NCBI GenBank assembly: GCA_020024465.1
Contig: JAHHTT010000019.1
Location: forward strand, 1 to 36,852
Reading direction: 5' to 3'
DNA length: 36,852 bases
Source of the DNA: Odoribacter sp.
Lineage (GTDB): Bacteria; Bacteroidota; Bacteroidia; Bacteroidales; Marinifilaceae
Shown: positions 25,801 through 34,490 of the stretch, in pieces
How positions within the stretch are numbered: the stretch's first letter is position 1
Layout: each line of letters opens with the position of its first letter
Position numbers and translations under genes: made by a program
Notes under the pieces: model-generated
What the model saw: only the letters and a program-made list of their open reading frames with translations
Told to the model about the DNA's origin: nothing
Databases searched by the model: none

Positions 25801-27132
25801 TCACCTCATAATCTGTCCGCTAATCAACAAAAGCGACAACTCTGAAATTTTCGTATCATATAATGCAGACACTTTCCTGTCAACAGCATCTATATAACTG
25901 CGTTGAAATTCACGAAATTCTATTCCTGCCAAAGAACCCAATTTATAATTTTCCATAGCAGCATCCAAATTTTCAAAAGCAATACGAGCATTGTCTTTTT
26001 CAAAATTCACCAACAGCAAATTATTCGTATAAATATTATATAATTGCACCAGATCCGACCTTACCTGTAACTCAGCCTCCTGATATGTCAGTTCAGAATT
26101 TGCCATATCCAACCTGGCATTTCTGATTTTCCTCCGATTTTCCAAACGGTTAAATACATTCATACTAAGCGAAAAGCCCCAATAAGGTCCGTTCGAACGG
26201 TTCAAAGTTGTCACTTTAGACGGAGACTTTATCTGGCTAAAATTATAACCACCTTGAAAATTCAATTTAGGGAACAAGGCTGCACGAGCAATCTTCATAT
26301 CCAATTCAGACACTTTACAATTTTTTCTGCCTATTTGTAAAGTCGTATTACATTCCAACACGTTTCTCTCCAGTTCTTGAAATTGCAGCGGAGTTCTTAA
26401 CACTATCGAATCCCTGATATATTGGTGTCTATGCAAATCGGCATTCATCACCGTATTCAGTGTGATATAAGCACTTTTCAATGCCTGCTGCTCCTGCATA
26501 TAGGTAGAACTATCGGCATTTAAATCCAGTTTTGCCTGCAATGCTTCCAAACCGGATAGCGATCCCAATACATATTTGTCATAAGCCTCCTTATAACGCA
26601 ACATGGACAAATCCAAAGAATGTCTCGCAGCATCCACCTTACTCTGCTGCCGGACCACTTCATAATAACACGAAGCTACCTCGACAATCAGATTTTCCAC
26701 AGCCGCTTTGGTATTTAATTCCCCTATGGCCATCAATTCCTCATACCGGTCACAAGCCACAAACATCTCCATGCCATCAAACAACGTCCAATTTAAGGCA
26801 ATTCCGGCAAACAGGTTATTCGAACGCGCCCAATCCTGTTCATCGGCGACACCATCAGATTCCATTTTCCTGTTTGCAATCGTCTGGTCCTGTGATGCCT
26901 GCAATGATACAACAGGCAAAAACGGACCTATTGTCACATTATTTTCAGCCTGCATTTCCTCATTTCTGACAATCTGTATCGAATAATTAGCTCTCAATGC
27001 CTGTCGAATACAGCTGTCCAAGGTCATAATCCTCTCATCGGAATATTTCTGTGCTTCACAAATATTTTCAACTCCCGACAACAAACAGAGCCAAGCAACC
27101 AAACCTGCATATATAAAAATCTTCTTTTTCAT
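25801..27132 (-). CDS. TolC-family outer-membrane efflux protein
   Basis: The protein has a signal peptide (KKKIFIYAGLVAWLCLLSGV) and then two TolC-like repeats rich in long amphipathic helices. Each contains a typical start, namely LDSCIRQALRANYSIQIVRN and later LNFQGGYNF plus FSLSMNVFN, and the equivalent YKLGSLAGIEF and YVLGSLSGLEAL turns that recur in both halves. It forms the outer-membrane channel of the RND pump encoded just upstream (13-nt gap from the RND stop). A start at 27153 is possible; the ATG at 27132 is chosen because it opens directly into the signal peptide. Confidence 0.92.
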   Translation of the reverse strand: MKKKIFIYAGLVAWLCLLSGVENICEAQKYSDERIMTLDSCIRQALRANYSIQIVRNEEMQAENNVTIGPFLPVVSLQASQDQTIANRKMESDGVADEQDWARSNNLFAGIALNWTLFDGMEMFVACDRYEELMAIGELNTKAAVENLIVEVASCYYEVVRQQSKVDAARHSLDLSMLRYKEAYDKYVLGSLSGLEALQAKLDLNADSSTYMQEQQALKSAYITLNTVMNADLHRHQYIRDSIVLRTPLQFQELERNVLECNTTLQIGRKNCKVSELDMKIARAALFPKLNFQGGYNFSQIKSPSKVTTLNRSNGPYWGFSLSMNVFNRLENRRKIRNARLDMANSELTYQEAELQVRSDLVQLYNIYTNNLLLVNFEKDNARIAFENLDAAMENYKLGSLAGIEFREFQRSYIDAVDRKVSALYDTKISELSLLLISGQIMR

Positions 27133-27166
27133 AACCATACAAAATTGATTCATTTATCATCATCGC

Positions 27167-30100
27167 CTACTCTTTGTGCACATCTTCACGTACAACATCC
27201 TTCAGCTCTTTCGACAAATAGGAATAAATTGCCGGAATCACAAACAGAGACAAGAAAGTAGCACAAACCATTCCCCCCACCACAGCAATACCCATGGCTA
27301 CACGGCTTTCGGCACCGGCTCCCGTAGCCATTGCCATCGGTAAAATACCCAAAACCGTAGACAGGCTTGTCATCAATATAGGACGGAAACGAGCCACAGC
27401 CGAATTCTTCACCGCTTCCAACAACGATTCTCCCATCGCCTTGCGTTGATTTGCAAATTCCACAATTAAAATGCCATTTTTAGACACAAGACCAATCAGC
27501 ATAATAATACCAATCTGACTGAAAATATTCATCGTCTGCCCAAACCACCACAAAGCCACAATAGCACCAATCAAAGCTAACGGCACGGTCAACATGATAA
27601 TCAACGGATCCCTAAAACTCTCAAACTGGGCAGCCAAAACCAAATAGATGAATACCAATGCCAACAGGAAAGCAAACAACAAACTGGAAGAACTTTCCAC
27701 AAAATCCTTGGAACTCCCGGAAAGCGTCGTTTTAAAATTATCATCCAATACCATTGCCGCAATACGGTCCATTTCCGCCAATCCTTGCGAAATCGTCTGC
27801 CGTTTAGACAGACCGGCCGAAACCGTAGCAGCCACAAACCGGTCATAACGATATAGTTGAGGAGGCATGGAGCTTTCACTGATAGTCACCAGATTATCCA
27901 AAGCAATCAATTCTCCCTTGTCATTCCGCACATAAATATTCTGCAAATCGGACGGTTTATTACGATAAGCCTTATCAATCTCGCTCAAAATCTGATATTG
28001 TTTACCATTCAAAATAAAATATCCCACACGTTGCTCACTCATCGTAAGCTGCAAAGTCTGAGCAATATTCTTCATTGAAACGCCCAATACAGCAGCCTTA
28101 TCCCTATCGATATTAACCGTCAATTCCGGTTTTGTAAATTTCAAATTCACATCGGCCACAGAAAAAACCGGACTCCTGCTTACCTCATCCATAAAATGAG
28201 GCAACACACGCTTCAAGTCATCTAAATTTTTTGCCTGAATCACATATTCCACCGGCAAACCACCTCTCCTGCCACCAAATGTCTGCTGCTGAGACACCAT
28301 CGTTCGGGCCCCCGTAAAATCACGGACCTTCAACGACAATTCGTCTGCAATTTCCTGCTGCTTTCTATCACGATTTTCCGGAGTCTGCAACCATAGATTC
28401 ACATTGGCGCGATTCGTATTTCCTCCTCCTATCATCTGAATAATCTTATCCTGCTCCGGAACTTCATTTTCTATAAATTCACCTAATTCATCAGCATATC
28501 TCATCATATAAGCAAAAGTCGCACCTTCCGGAGCCGTTGAATTAATACGGATATTCGACCTGTCTTCCAAAGGAGCCATCTCAGAGGGAAGCATCGTCCA
28601 TAATAGCCAGATTACGATTCCAGCACCAATCAACACCAAGGGAGCCAACCACCTCACCTTCAGAAAAACTTCCAAAGCCCGAGAATATCCTCCAATTATC
28701 TTCTCAAACCAAGGTTCAGTCTTACGATAGAACCAATTATCCGTCACATTGCGAGTCAGCAACTTAGTTGAAATCATTGGAGTAAAAGTCAATGCAACAA
28801 AAGATGAAATCACCACAGCCCCTGCAATCACAATACTGAACTCACGAAACAGACGTCCGGTAGTCCCCTGCAAAAACACAATCGGCACAAACACCGCAAC
28901 CAAAGCCACTGTTGTCGCAACTACTGCAAAAAAAATCTCGTTCGAACCTTTATGCCCGGCCTCCAATGGTGACATTCCCAGCTCTATCTTAGAGTAAATA
29001 TTTTCCATCACAACAATCGCATCGTCCACTACCAAACCAATGGCCAACACAATGGCCAACAAAGTCAAAATATTTATAGAGAAATCAGCCAAATACATCA
29101 CAAAAAAAGCTCCTACCAATGATATTGGAATAGCCAATACCGGAATCAATGTCGTCCGCCAATTTCGAAGAAAAAGGAAAATAATCAACACGACCAAAAC
29201 AAAAGCCTCAACAATCGTATCCTTCACCTCATTAATAGAATTACGGATAAACACCGTATTATCAAAAGCGACACCAGCCTCCACATCATCCGGTAAATCT
29301 TTCTGCATCTCCTCCATCACCTTATAGGCCCGATCTACAATATCAATATAATTGGCTCCCGGCTGCGGAATAATCACACAGGCGACCATCGGCACCCCAT
29401 TTCGTTTCATGATAGAACGTGTATTTTCGGCATCCACTTCCGCGATGCCCAGATCACTGAAACGCACCACCTTATCACCATCCTCCAAGATTACCATATT
29501 ATTAAAGTCCTCTATCGTCATCAAACGCCCCAACGTGCGGATTGTCAACTCCGTATTATCACCTTCAATACGTCCGGATGGCAACTCCACATTTTCTCTC
29601 GACACAGCATCCCTCACATCCATCGGAGTAACACCATATGCAGCCAATAAAGACGGGTCCATACGCAGACGCACAGAATAACGCTTTTCTCCCCAAACAG
29701 ACACACTACTGACACCGGCAATCGTCTGTAACCGTTCTTTATAATATTGTTCGGCATACATGCTCAAATCGATCAACGAACGCTTATCGCTGCGCAACGA
29801 TACACCAAAAATCGGCTGGGCATCCGCATCTGCCTTACTGACAGTCGGAGCATCAATTCCATCCGGTAATTTCCACATAGCTCCCGATACTTTATCTCTC
29901 ACATCATTGGCAGCAGTTTCCAGATCCACCTTCAATTCAAACTCCACGGTAATATTACTACGCCCATCCCGGCTTTGGCTCGTCAACGAACGAATACCCG
30001 GAATACCGTTGATAGCCGATTCCAAAGGTTCCGTCACCTGTGTTTCCATCACATCGGCATTAGCCCCGGGGAAACTGGTAGATACGGAAATAACAGGCGG

Positions 30101-30223
30101 ATCCACACTCGGATAATCACGGACCCCTAAAAATACAAGACCGATACATCCCAATAGCATCAGGATAATATTCATCACCGTTGCAAACACCGGTCTTTTT
30201 ATACAAGTAGATGATAAACTCAT
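27167..30223 (-). CDS. RND efflux transporter, AcrB/MexB-type inner-membrane pump
   Basis: A proton-driven drug or lipid exporter of 1018 residues, with the 12-helix RND layout. The N-terminus (FATVMNIILMLLGCIGLVFL) is the first membrane helix. The transmembrane helix 4 proton-relay aspartates appear in LAIGLVVDDAIVVMENIYSK, and RND repeats are seen at EVKDTIVEAFVLVVLIIFLF and near the C-terminus at MIGLVSKNGILIVEFANQRK. Two large periplasmic loops are present. The substrate cannot be read from sequence. It lies between the adaptor and tolC genes in the standard operon order. Confidence 0.96.
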   Translation of the reverse strand: MSLSSTCIKRPVFATVMNIILMLLGCIGLVFLGVRDYPSVDPPVISVSTSFPGANADVMETQVTEPLESAINGIPGIRSLTSQSRDGRSNITVEFELKVDLETAANDVRDKVSGAMWKLPDGIDAPTVSKADADAQPIFGVSLRSDKRSLIDLSMYAEQYYKERLQTIAGVSSVSVWGEKRYSVRLRMDPSLLAAYGVTPMDVRDAVSRENVELPSGRIEGDNTELTIRTLGRLMTIEDFNNMVILEDGDKVVRFSDLGIAEVDAENTRSIMKRNGVPMVACVIIPQPGANYIDIVDRAYKVMEEMQKDLPDDVEAGVAFDNTVFIRNSINEVKDTIVEAFVLVVLIIFLFLRNWRTTLIPVLAIPISLVGAFFVMYLADFSINILTLLAIVLAIGLVVDDAIVVMENIYSKIELGMSPLEAGHKGSNEIFFAVVATTVALVAVFVPIVFLQGTTGRLFREFSIVIAGAVVISSFVALTFTPMISTKLLTRNVTDNWFYRKTEPWFEKIIGGYSRALEVFLKVRWLAPLVLIGAGIVIWLLWTMLPSEMAPLEDRSNIRINSTAPEGATFAYMMRYADELGEFIENEVPEQDKIIQMIGGGNTNRANVNLWLQTPENRDRKQQEIADELSLKVRDFTGARTMVSQQQTFGGRRGGLPVEYVIQAKNLDDLKRVLPHFMDEVSRSPVFSVADVNLKFTKPELTVNIDRDKAAVLGVSMKNIAQTLQLTMSEQRVGYFILNGKQYQILSEIDKAYRNKPSDLQNIYVRNDKGELIALDNLVTISESSMPPQLYRYDRFVAATVSAGLSKRQTISQGLAEMDRIAAMVLDDNFKTTLSGSSKDFVESSSSLLFAFLLALVFIYLVLAAQFESFRDPLIIMLTVPLALIGAIVALWWFGQTMNIFSQIGIIMLIGLVSKNGILIVEFANQRKAMGESLLEAVKNSAVARFRPILMTSLSTVLGILPMAMATGAGAESRVAMGIAVVGGMVCATFLSLFVIPAIYSYLSKELKDVVREDVHKE

Positions 30224-30258
30224 TTGTCAGTTGTACATTTATTAATGCATAGACTCTC

Positions 30259-31329
30259 TTAACGTTTTAATGTCACAGACACAGCCATTCCTTCTCTCAA
30301 TTGCATAAGTCCTCCCGTCAGAATCGTATCTCCGACAGCAATACCCGAAATGACCTCCACATTCTTCTCATCCCTACTTTCTGTCTCCACAGGAACGCTC
30401 GCCGCCTTCCCGTCTCTCAACACCCATAAACGTTTTCCGTCCATTTCCGGCACGACCGCTTCTGTCGGCACAGCAATAAATTCGCTTTTACCGCCCAATA
30501 CCAGATTACCTTTGGCAAACATACCCGGCATCAATTCATGACGGTTGTTTTTAAAACGGGCACGCAAAAAAATCATACGGGTCTTCACATCTATCAAAGG
30601 GTCTACAGCATAAACCCTCGCAGAATACAACTCATCGTTGCCTGTCACCTTAAACATCACCTCCTTACCGTCCAAGTTATTGCCGGCATACCGTTCCGGC
30701 ACATAAAACTCATATTTCAATACAGAGTTATCCACAATCGTGGCAATTTTAGAACTTGCCTGCACATAACTGCCTTCACTGACATACCGGAATCCCATTT
30801 CCCCATCAAAAGGCGCTCTGATTTCCGTACGGCTGATTTTAACCTCCAACAATTCGATATCCGCTTCAAGCATATTATAGTCGGTCTGAAGCTGGTCAAA
30901 CGCTTCCCTGCTGACAGACTCGCGCTTCAGCAAGATACGCTGACGCTCCAGTTTCTCGGCCAACAACTTATGTTCAAACTGAGCCCGCATCAACTGTGCC
31001 TGCAAATCGGCATCATCCACCTTCAACAACAACTGCCCCTTTTTCACAAAAGCACCCTCTTCAAAATAAATCTTCTTGACTTTTCCGACAATTTCCGACA
31101 CCAATTCCACCTCTTCATTCGCCAACATCGTACCATTCACGGGAATACCGTTGGCTGTCATGGAAGTCTTAGCCACAATACCGGTCACCGGCAACACACC
31201 GGCAGCTTTTTTCCTTGGAACCGTTCCACTGTCTGTTTTGGATGCACAGCCGACAGACAGCACACAAAAAGTCACAGATAAAACCAAAGAAAATACTTTT
31301 TGCAGGGGTTTCATCAAATTTTTTTCCAT
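30259..31329 (-). CDS. RND efflux periplasmic adaptor (MFP) lipoprotein
   Basis: The membrane-fusion subunit that links the RND pump to TolC. A signal peptide ends in the lipobox VLSVGC, so it is likely a lipoprotein. A lipoyl/barrel-sandwich half (VGKVKKIYFEEGAFVKKGQL), an alpha-hairpin (LEADIELLEVKISRTEIRAP) and the second lipoyl half (FDGEMGFRYVSEGSYVQ) follow, then beta-barrel and membrane-proximal parts (VPTEAVVPEMDGKRLWVLRD). Length 356 residues is normal. A start 5 codons downstream (31314) is equally possible. It is the first gene of the efflux operon, 91 nt after corA, with the RND gene 35 nt downstream. Confidence 0.94.
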   Translation of the reverse strand: MEKNLMKPLQKVFSLVLSVTFCVLSVGCASKTDSGTVPRKKAAGVLPVTGIVAKTSMTANGIPVNGTMLANEEVELVSEIVGKVKKIYFEEGAFVKKGQLLLKVDDADLQAQLMRAQFEHKLLAEKLERQRILLKRESVSREAFDQLQTDYNMLEADIELLEVKISRTEIRAPFDGEMGFRYVSEGSYVQASSKIATIVDNSVLKYEFYVPERYAGNNLDGKEVMFKVTGNDELYSARVYAVDPLIDVKTRMIFLRARFKNNRHELMPGMFAKGNLVLGGKSEFIAVPTEAVVPEMDGKRLWVLRDGKAASVPVETESRDEKNVEVISGIAVGDTILTGGLMQLREGMAVSVTLKR

Positions 31330-31420
31330 AATTTATCTATAATCCGATTACACTCATCTCTTCATGCCATTAGACAGCATCCATAAAGAAAAGTTTAAAC
31401 GCCACCATGTTAAGAAAGAG

Positions 31421-32347
31421 TTAAAGCCATTTTTTTCTTTTAAACAATCCAAAAATCACCACCGACAACAAAACAGAAATCACGACAATCAGCCACATAC
31501 CGTAAGGAGCCTCCTCCAAGCCGTTCCGGATATTCATACCATACAAACTGGCAATCAAGGTCGGAATCATCAGCAACAGCGAAATAGCAGTCATACGTTT
31601 CATGATAACATTCAAATTGTTGGAGATCACAGAGGCAAAAGCATCCATCGTTCCGCTCAAAATGTCACTGTAAATTCTCGAAGTATCCTGCGCCTGCCGC
31701 AATTCAATTTCCACATCTTCCACCAATTCAAGGTCGAAATACTGCCGCTGGCTTTTCAACATCTTCAACTTTATCAGCAAATTGTCATTACCTCTCAAAG
31801 AGGTGATAAAAAACACCAACGATTTTTCAATCTTCAACAACCGCTGCAGCTCTGCATTCTGAATCGAACGTTCCAACTCTTTCTCCACAGCACGGCTTTG
31901 ATTGTTCAACTGCTTGAGAGACTTCAGATACCATACAGACGAGGATAAGAACAGCCGGAACAACAAATCCCAATTATTCCGAACCTCCAATCCTTTTCGC
32001 CTCATATAAATCAAGAAATCCGGCAACATATCCGTTTCATAATGACAGATAGTCACCAGGCAATTTTCATTCATTACAATACCCAACGGAACGGTTATAA
32101 AAGGAATATCATCATGCATATTCCGATAAGGGATACGCAAAATCATCAACGTCCACCCATCCTCTGTTTCCATACGGGGGCGCTCGTCCACATCTTCAAT
32201 ATCCGATAAAAAAGCCTGGGGGATCAATAACTCGTCCGTCAGATACCGCACATCCTCCGGTGTCGGTTGTACCACACTAACCCAGCAGTCTGTCTGCCAT
32301 ACCATCTGCTCTGCAAACCCGCTTTTGCAATTCAAAAATTTTCTCAT
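31421..32347 (-). CDS. corA: CorA-family divalent cation transporter
   Basis: The protein has a large cytosolic N-terminal domain with long helices (LKMLKSQRQYFDLELVEDVE). Two C-terminal membrane helices follow: TAISLLLMIPTLIASLYGMN ends in the family GMN motif, and the second runs MWLIVVISVLLSVVIFGLFK with a basic tail. CorA-type proteins form pentameric Mg2+/Co2+ channels. The open frame extends to 32377, but MRKFLNCKSGF (start 32347) resembles related proteins and leaves room for a possible promoter at 32379-32386. It is the last ancestral gene before the mobile region to the right. Confidence 0.88.
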   Translation of the reverse strand: MRKFLNCKSGFAEQMVWQTDCWVSVVQPTPEDVRYLTDELLIPQAFLSDIEDVDERPRMETEDGWTLMILRIPYRNMHDDIPFITVPLGIVMNENCLVTICHYETDMLPDFLIYMRRKGLEVRNNWDLLFRLFLSSSVWYLKSLKQLNNQSRAVEKELERSIQNAELQRLLKIEKSLVFFITSLRGNDNLLIKLKMLKSQRQYFDLELVEDVEIELRQAQDTSRIYSDILSGTMDAFASVISNNLNVIMKRMTAISLLLMIPTLIASLYGMNIRNGLEEAPYGMWLIVVISVLLSVVIFGLFKRKKWL

Positions 32348-32378
32348 AATACCTTTTTTTGTCATTTCAATCGGCAAA

Positions 32379-32386
32379 CAAAGGCA
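32379..32386 (-). promoter_or_regulatory. Possible -7 element for corA
   Basis: TGCCTTTG on the minus strand differs at one position from TAnnTTTG and lies 31 nt before the chosen corA start. Weak evidence: no good -33 element was seen. Confidence 0.3.
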
Positions 32387-32581
32387 TTGAGTCTACCTTT
32401 GCCTGCCTAAACCTGTTGATAATAATCGTCCATAGCTATTGTTATGAATTTTATGCCTGCAAAAATAATATTTTCAAATTACTTTTTCATGAAGAAATAA
32501 TCAATATTAAATATGGAAGAACTTCCATATATGCAAGAGAAATCTTGTTTCAACCACGCCTGTTACGAATACGTGTCCGGA
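32387..32581. other. Junction between corA control region and intron fragment
   Basis: No gene is supported here. A perfect palindrome GGAAGAACTTCC lies at 32517-32528. Somewhere between about 32515 and 32582 the group II intron sequence stops and A/T-rich chromosomal-looking sequence begins, so the stretch contains the truncation point of the intron. The plus-strand open frames at 32359-32832 and 32513-32863 are antisense to structured intron RNA and are not genes. Confidence 0.5.
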
Positions 32582-32854
32582 AGACCTCCCCCGTTAAGAA
32601 CAACAACTTTCATCCCATCCATCTGCCGGATTTACACATACAAGTTTCGGATAGTATCGGACTTCATCTTGACATGCAGACTCGTCCACTTGTACATGCC
32701 TTATATCCGGTTTCTGTGCGTCAGACCGGGACTTTGCCTCCGGCTTCCTTCGGATTCCCCTCACGGTGGACACCCTTGCCCTTGGCTAACGATTCCTACT
32801 ATCAAGGCTCGTTCGGGACTTACACCCTATAGTTGTTGCCCATGCAGGGCAAAC
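32582..32854 (-). mobile_element. Group IIC intron fragment, domain I only
   Basis: Read on the minus strand from 32854, the sequence starts GTTTGCCCTGCATGGGC and continues with CTATAGGGTG (32823-32832), AGTCCCGAAC (32811-32820), AAGGGTGTCC (32768-32777), GAAGGAAGC (32743-32751) and GGGGAGGTCT (32582-32591). These blocks, in this order and spacing, match domain I of bacterial group IIC introns such as the Oceanobacillus iheyensis one used for crystallography. The start differs slightly from the consensus GUGYG. No reverse transcriptase and no domain V hairpin exist before corA, so it is a dead 5' fragment. Its first base follows directly on the attC-like hairpin at 32855-32899, as expected for an element that targets hairpins. 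Confidence 0.82.
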
Positions 32855-32899
32855 ATGGTTTGACAAGGAGCTGCGTTTAGCAGCTAACTTGGCTCGTTA
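32855..32899 (-). repeat. attC-like hairpin site 6 (divergent stem, intron-interrupted)
   Basis: The plus strand reads ATGGTTTGA, then CAAG, a single bulged G, AGCTGC, loop GTTTA, GCAGCT, bulge AA, CTTG, GCTC and GTTA. The pairing CAAG/CTTG plus AGCTGC/GCAGCT with a 1-nt versus 2-nt bulge copies the geometry of the other five sites, while the stem bases are entirely different. Flanking ATGGTT and GTTA are shared. The group IIC intron begins at the next base to the left, where the other sites continue TA. It closes the two-gene cassette at 32930-33843. Confidence 0.78.
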
Positions 32900-32929
32900 T
32901 CAATATAATTCTCTAAGAAAGCATATTCA

Positions 32930-33469
32930 TTATGGCAAGATTTCACATTCTTCACCAAAAGGATAATAGGTTCTCATGTTTACGGTCGATTCGTTTTCGC
33001 TGCGACATACTCTTATTCTGCTTATGGAAAGTTTTTCTGTCACTAAGAGTTCGTACCGTAAATTTTCATGGTGAAAGACTATTACTTCCGGCTTCTCTAT
33101 ATCATAAAGAGAATAGAATATTCTTAGATTTTTATAAGAAGATAATACCGTTTCAATCTGTGCATCAAAAGAAATCGGCAATGTTACAGAGAGATATTCC
33201 ATGTTGTACGGATTACTCTTTATATCCAAATCAATATACTCAATTTGGGCAGGCTCTTTACTGGTTTCGGGCAAGAAACCAATCATAACGCCCTTATCTT
33301 CTATCTCGATAGGATCTTCGTCTATTTCATCATATTCATCATAATCAGAAAGGAGTTCCTCAATGGAAGTTTCAAATAACTTCTCGAATATACCTTCTGT
33401 GTTTTTGTTCTGTATGTCAGTACAGAACAACTCTCTTTGAATCTTATTATTTGTTCTATTCGTTTTCAT
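32930..33469 (-). CDS. Hypothetical protein, second gene of a two-gene cassette
   Basis: This 179-residue protein matches no family I recognise. It is acidic in its first third, with an unusual run LLSDYDEYDEIDEDPIEIED, and then has alternating beta-rich segments (IEYIDLDIKSNPYNMEYLSV, LRIFYSLYDIEKPEVIVFHH). No signal peptide or membrane helix is seen, so it is probably cytosolic. Its ATG overlaps the stop of the upstream gene (ATGA), so it is translationally coupled to it. The pair lies between attC-like sites 1 and 6. An immunity or toxin-antitoxin role is possible from context only. Confidence 0.75.
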   Translation of the reverse strand: MKTNRTNNKIQRELFCTDIQNKNTEGIFEKLFETSIEELLSDYDEYDEIDEDPIEIEDKGVMIGFLPETSKEPAQIEYIDLDIKSNPYNMEYLSVTLPISFDAQIETVLSSYKNLRIFYSLYDIEKPEVIVFHHENLRYELLVTEKLSISRIRVCRSENESTVNMRTYYPFGEECEILP

Positions 33470-33843
33470 AACAAGTCATTTTCTCTTAATGTATCGTAAT
33501 AATCACCGTCACTATCCATATTGGATACTATTTCTTTTGATAATTCTCTCGCATTGAGGGCTAGGCATTCTTGTCCGAACACCGGATGAATCAAGAATGA
33601 TAAGTCTTGCTTGTTTCCTTTAAGCCATTTCAGAAAATTTATGGTATTGACTTTACTTAGCTTTATGGTCAAATTGCATACATTCAAATACGATTCCATA
33701 TAATATTCGTCTTGCCATAACAAAAATGTACCACTATTATCTTGACCTACAATAACTTGCAAGGTGTCGCCAGAAGTAATAGTATTAAAGAAATTCCTTG
33801 CTCTTTTCTGGCTATCAGATTGTTGAATGAATTGCTTTCTCAT
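33466..33843 (-). CDS. Hypothetical protein, first gene of a two-gene cassette
   Basis: A 125-residue protein of unknown family. It has an N-terminal basic, Gln/Ser-rich helix (MRKQFIQQSDSQKRARNFFN), a beta-rich middle (TLQVIVGQDNSGTFLLWQDE, with YYMESYLNVCNLTIKL) and an acidic C-terminus ending DYYDTLRENDLL. No signal peptide or membrane segment. It starts 23 nt after attC-like site 1 and overlaps the next gene by 4 nt. Small size, acidity and cassette context would suit an immunity protein, but no known immunity family could be matched. Confidence 0.75.
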   Translation of the reverse strand: MRKQFIQQSDSQKRARNFFNTITSGDTLQVIVGQDNSGTFLLWQDEYYMESYLNVCNLTIKLSKVNTINFLKWLKGNKQDLSFLIHPVFGQECLALNARELSKEIVSNMDSDGDYYDTLRENDLL

Positions 33844-33866
33844 GTTGTTATTTTATTTATTATTGA

Positions 33867-33910
33867 TAATGGTTCAGCAGGGAACGGCTTGCCGTTATCC
33901 TGCGTTGTTA
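33867..33910 (-). repeat. attC-like hairpin site 1
   Basis: 44 bp. Plus strand: TAATGGTTCA, outer stem GCAGG, bulged G, inner stem AACGGC, loop TT, GCCGTT, bulge AT, CCTGC, then GTTGTTA. It lies 11 nt past the stop of the gene at 33922-34419 and 23 nt before the start of the gene at 33466-33843 in their reading direction. Confidence 0.85.
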
Positions 33911-33921
33911 CTGACATTTTC

Positions 33922-34419
33922 TTACCAATTATCTATTCTGGCAGAAAACATATTATCATTCATTTGTTGTTCTATATCTTCTATTCCGTATGTTTCAAGT
34001 ATATATTCATAATCACCCATACTCATAATATTTATAGCTTTGTATGCTGACACCCTAAGACCGTAACAGACAGCCAAAAGTTCTCCAGTCATACTATATA
34101 AAGCATCATAAACAGGTAGTCCACCGTCTTTGTGTTCAGCCCATATTTGTATTACATCGCCATTTGTTCCTTTGAGAATTTTAATTGTAGGAGAATAAGA
34201 TAGATTTTCAGTTACCATTTGATTGTTTAAGTAATATTGCAAGACTGGTTTAACCAATTCTGTGGTATCTCCATTTTGAATTAAGAATAAATGATTTCTA
34301 CCATTTACTTGATTTGCACAAATGGTGATACTTTTATACCGCAATATGTTTTCTGCATTAATCTTACCCATATAAAGAAATAAGGATAAGAAAAATAATA
34401 TGTAATACCGAATTTTCAT
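33922..34419 (-). CDS. Hypothetical secreted protein in cassette array
   Basis: A 165-residue protein with a clear signal peptide (YYILFFLSLFLYMGKINA, cut before ENIL), so likely periplasmic. The mature part is probably a mixed alpha/beta domain (KSITICANQVNGRNHLFLIQ, TIKILKGTNGDVIQIWAEHK, LYSMTGELLAVCYGL) with a helical C-terminus (DYEYILETYGIEDIEQQMND). I recognise no family. It occupies its own cassette between attC-like sites 1 and 2. A periplasmic immunity protein is a reasonable guess from context only. Confidence 0.78.
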   Translation of the reverse strand: MKIRYYILFFLSLFLYMGKINAENILRYKSITICANQVNGRNHLFLIQNGDTTELVKPVLQYYLNNQMVTENLSYSPTIKILKGTNGDVIQIWAEHKDGGLPVYDALYSMTGELLAVCYGLRVSAYKAINIMSMGDYEYILETYGIEDIEQQMNDNMFSARIDNW

Positions 34420-34438
34420 ATCTCATTGCTTTTGTCAG

Positions 34439-34485
34439 TAATGGCTGGACGGGGAACGGCGTAAGTCCGTTATCCCGGCTTGTTA
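34439..34485 (-). repeat. attC-like hairpin site 2
   Basis: 47 bp. Plus strand: TAATGGCTGGA, CGGG, bulged G, AACGG, 7-nt loop CGTAAGT, CCGTT, bulge AT, CCCG, GCTT and GTTA. The outer stem is CGGG/CCCG instead of GCAGG/CCTGC, a compensatory change, with the same bulge layout. It lies 5 nt past the stop of 34491-34826 and 19 nt before the start of 33922-34419. Confidence 0.82.
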
Positions 34486-34490
34486 TGAAC

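Noticed and set aside
30538..31281. 247-codon plus-strand open frame
   Set aside because: Antisense to the efflux adaptor gene, whose motifs are intact.
27167..31329. Efflux operon as a novel system
   Set aside because: Gene order and motifs are those of ordinary MFP-RND-TolC pumps.
32359..32863. Plus-strand open frames of 116 and 157 codons as genes
   Set aside because: They run antisense to group IIC intron domain I and the corA leader. The open reading is a by-product of the structured RNA sequence.
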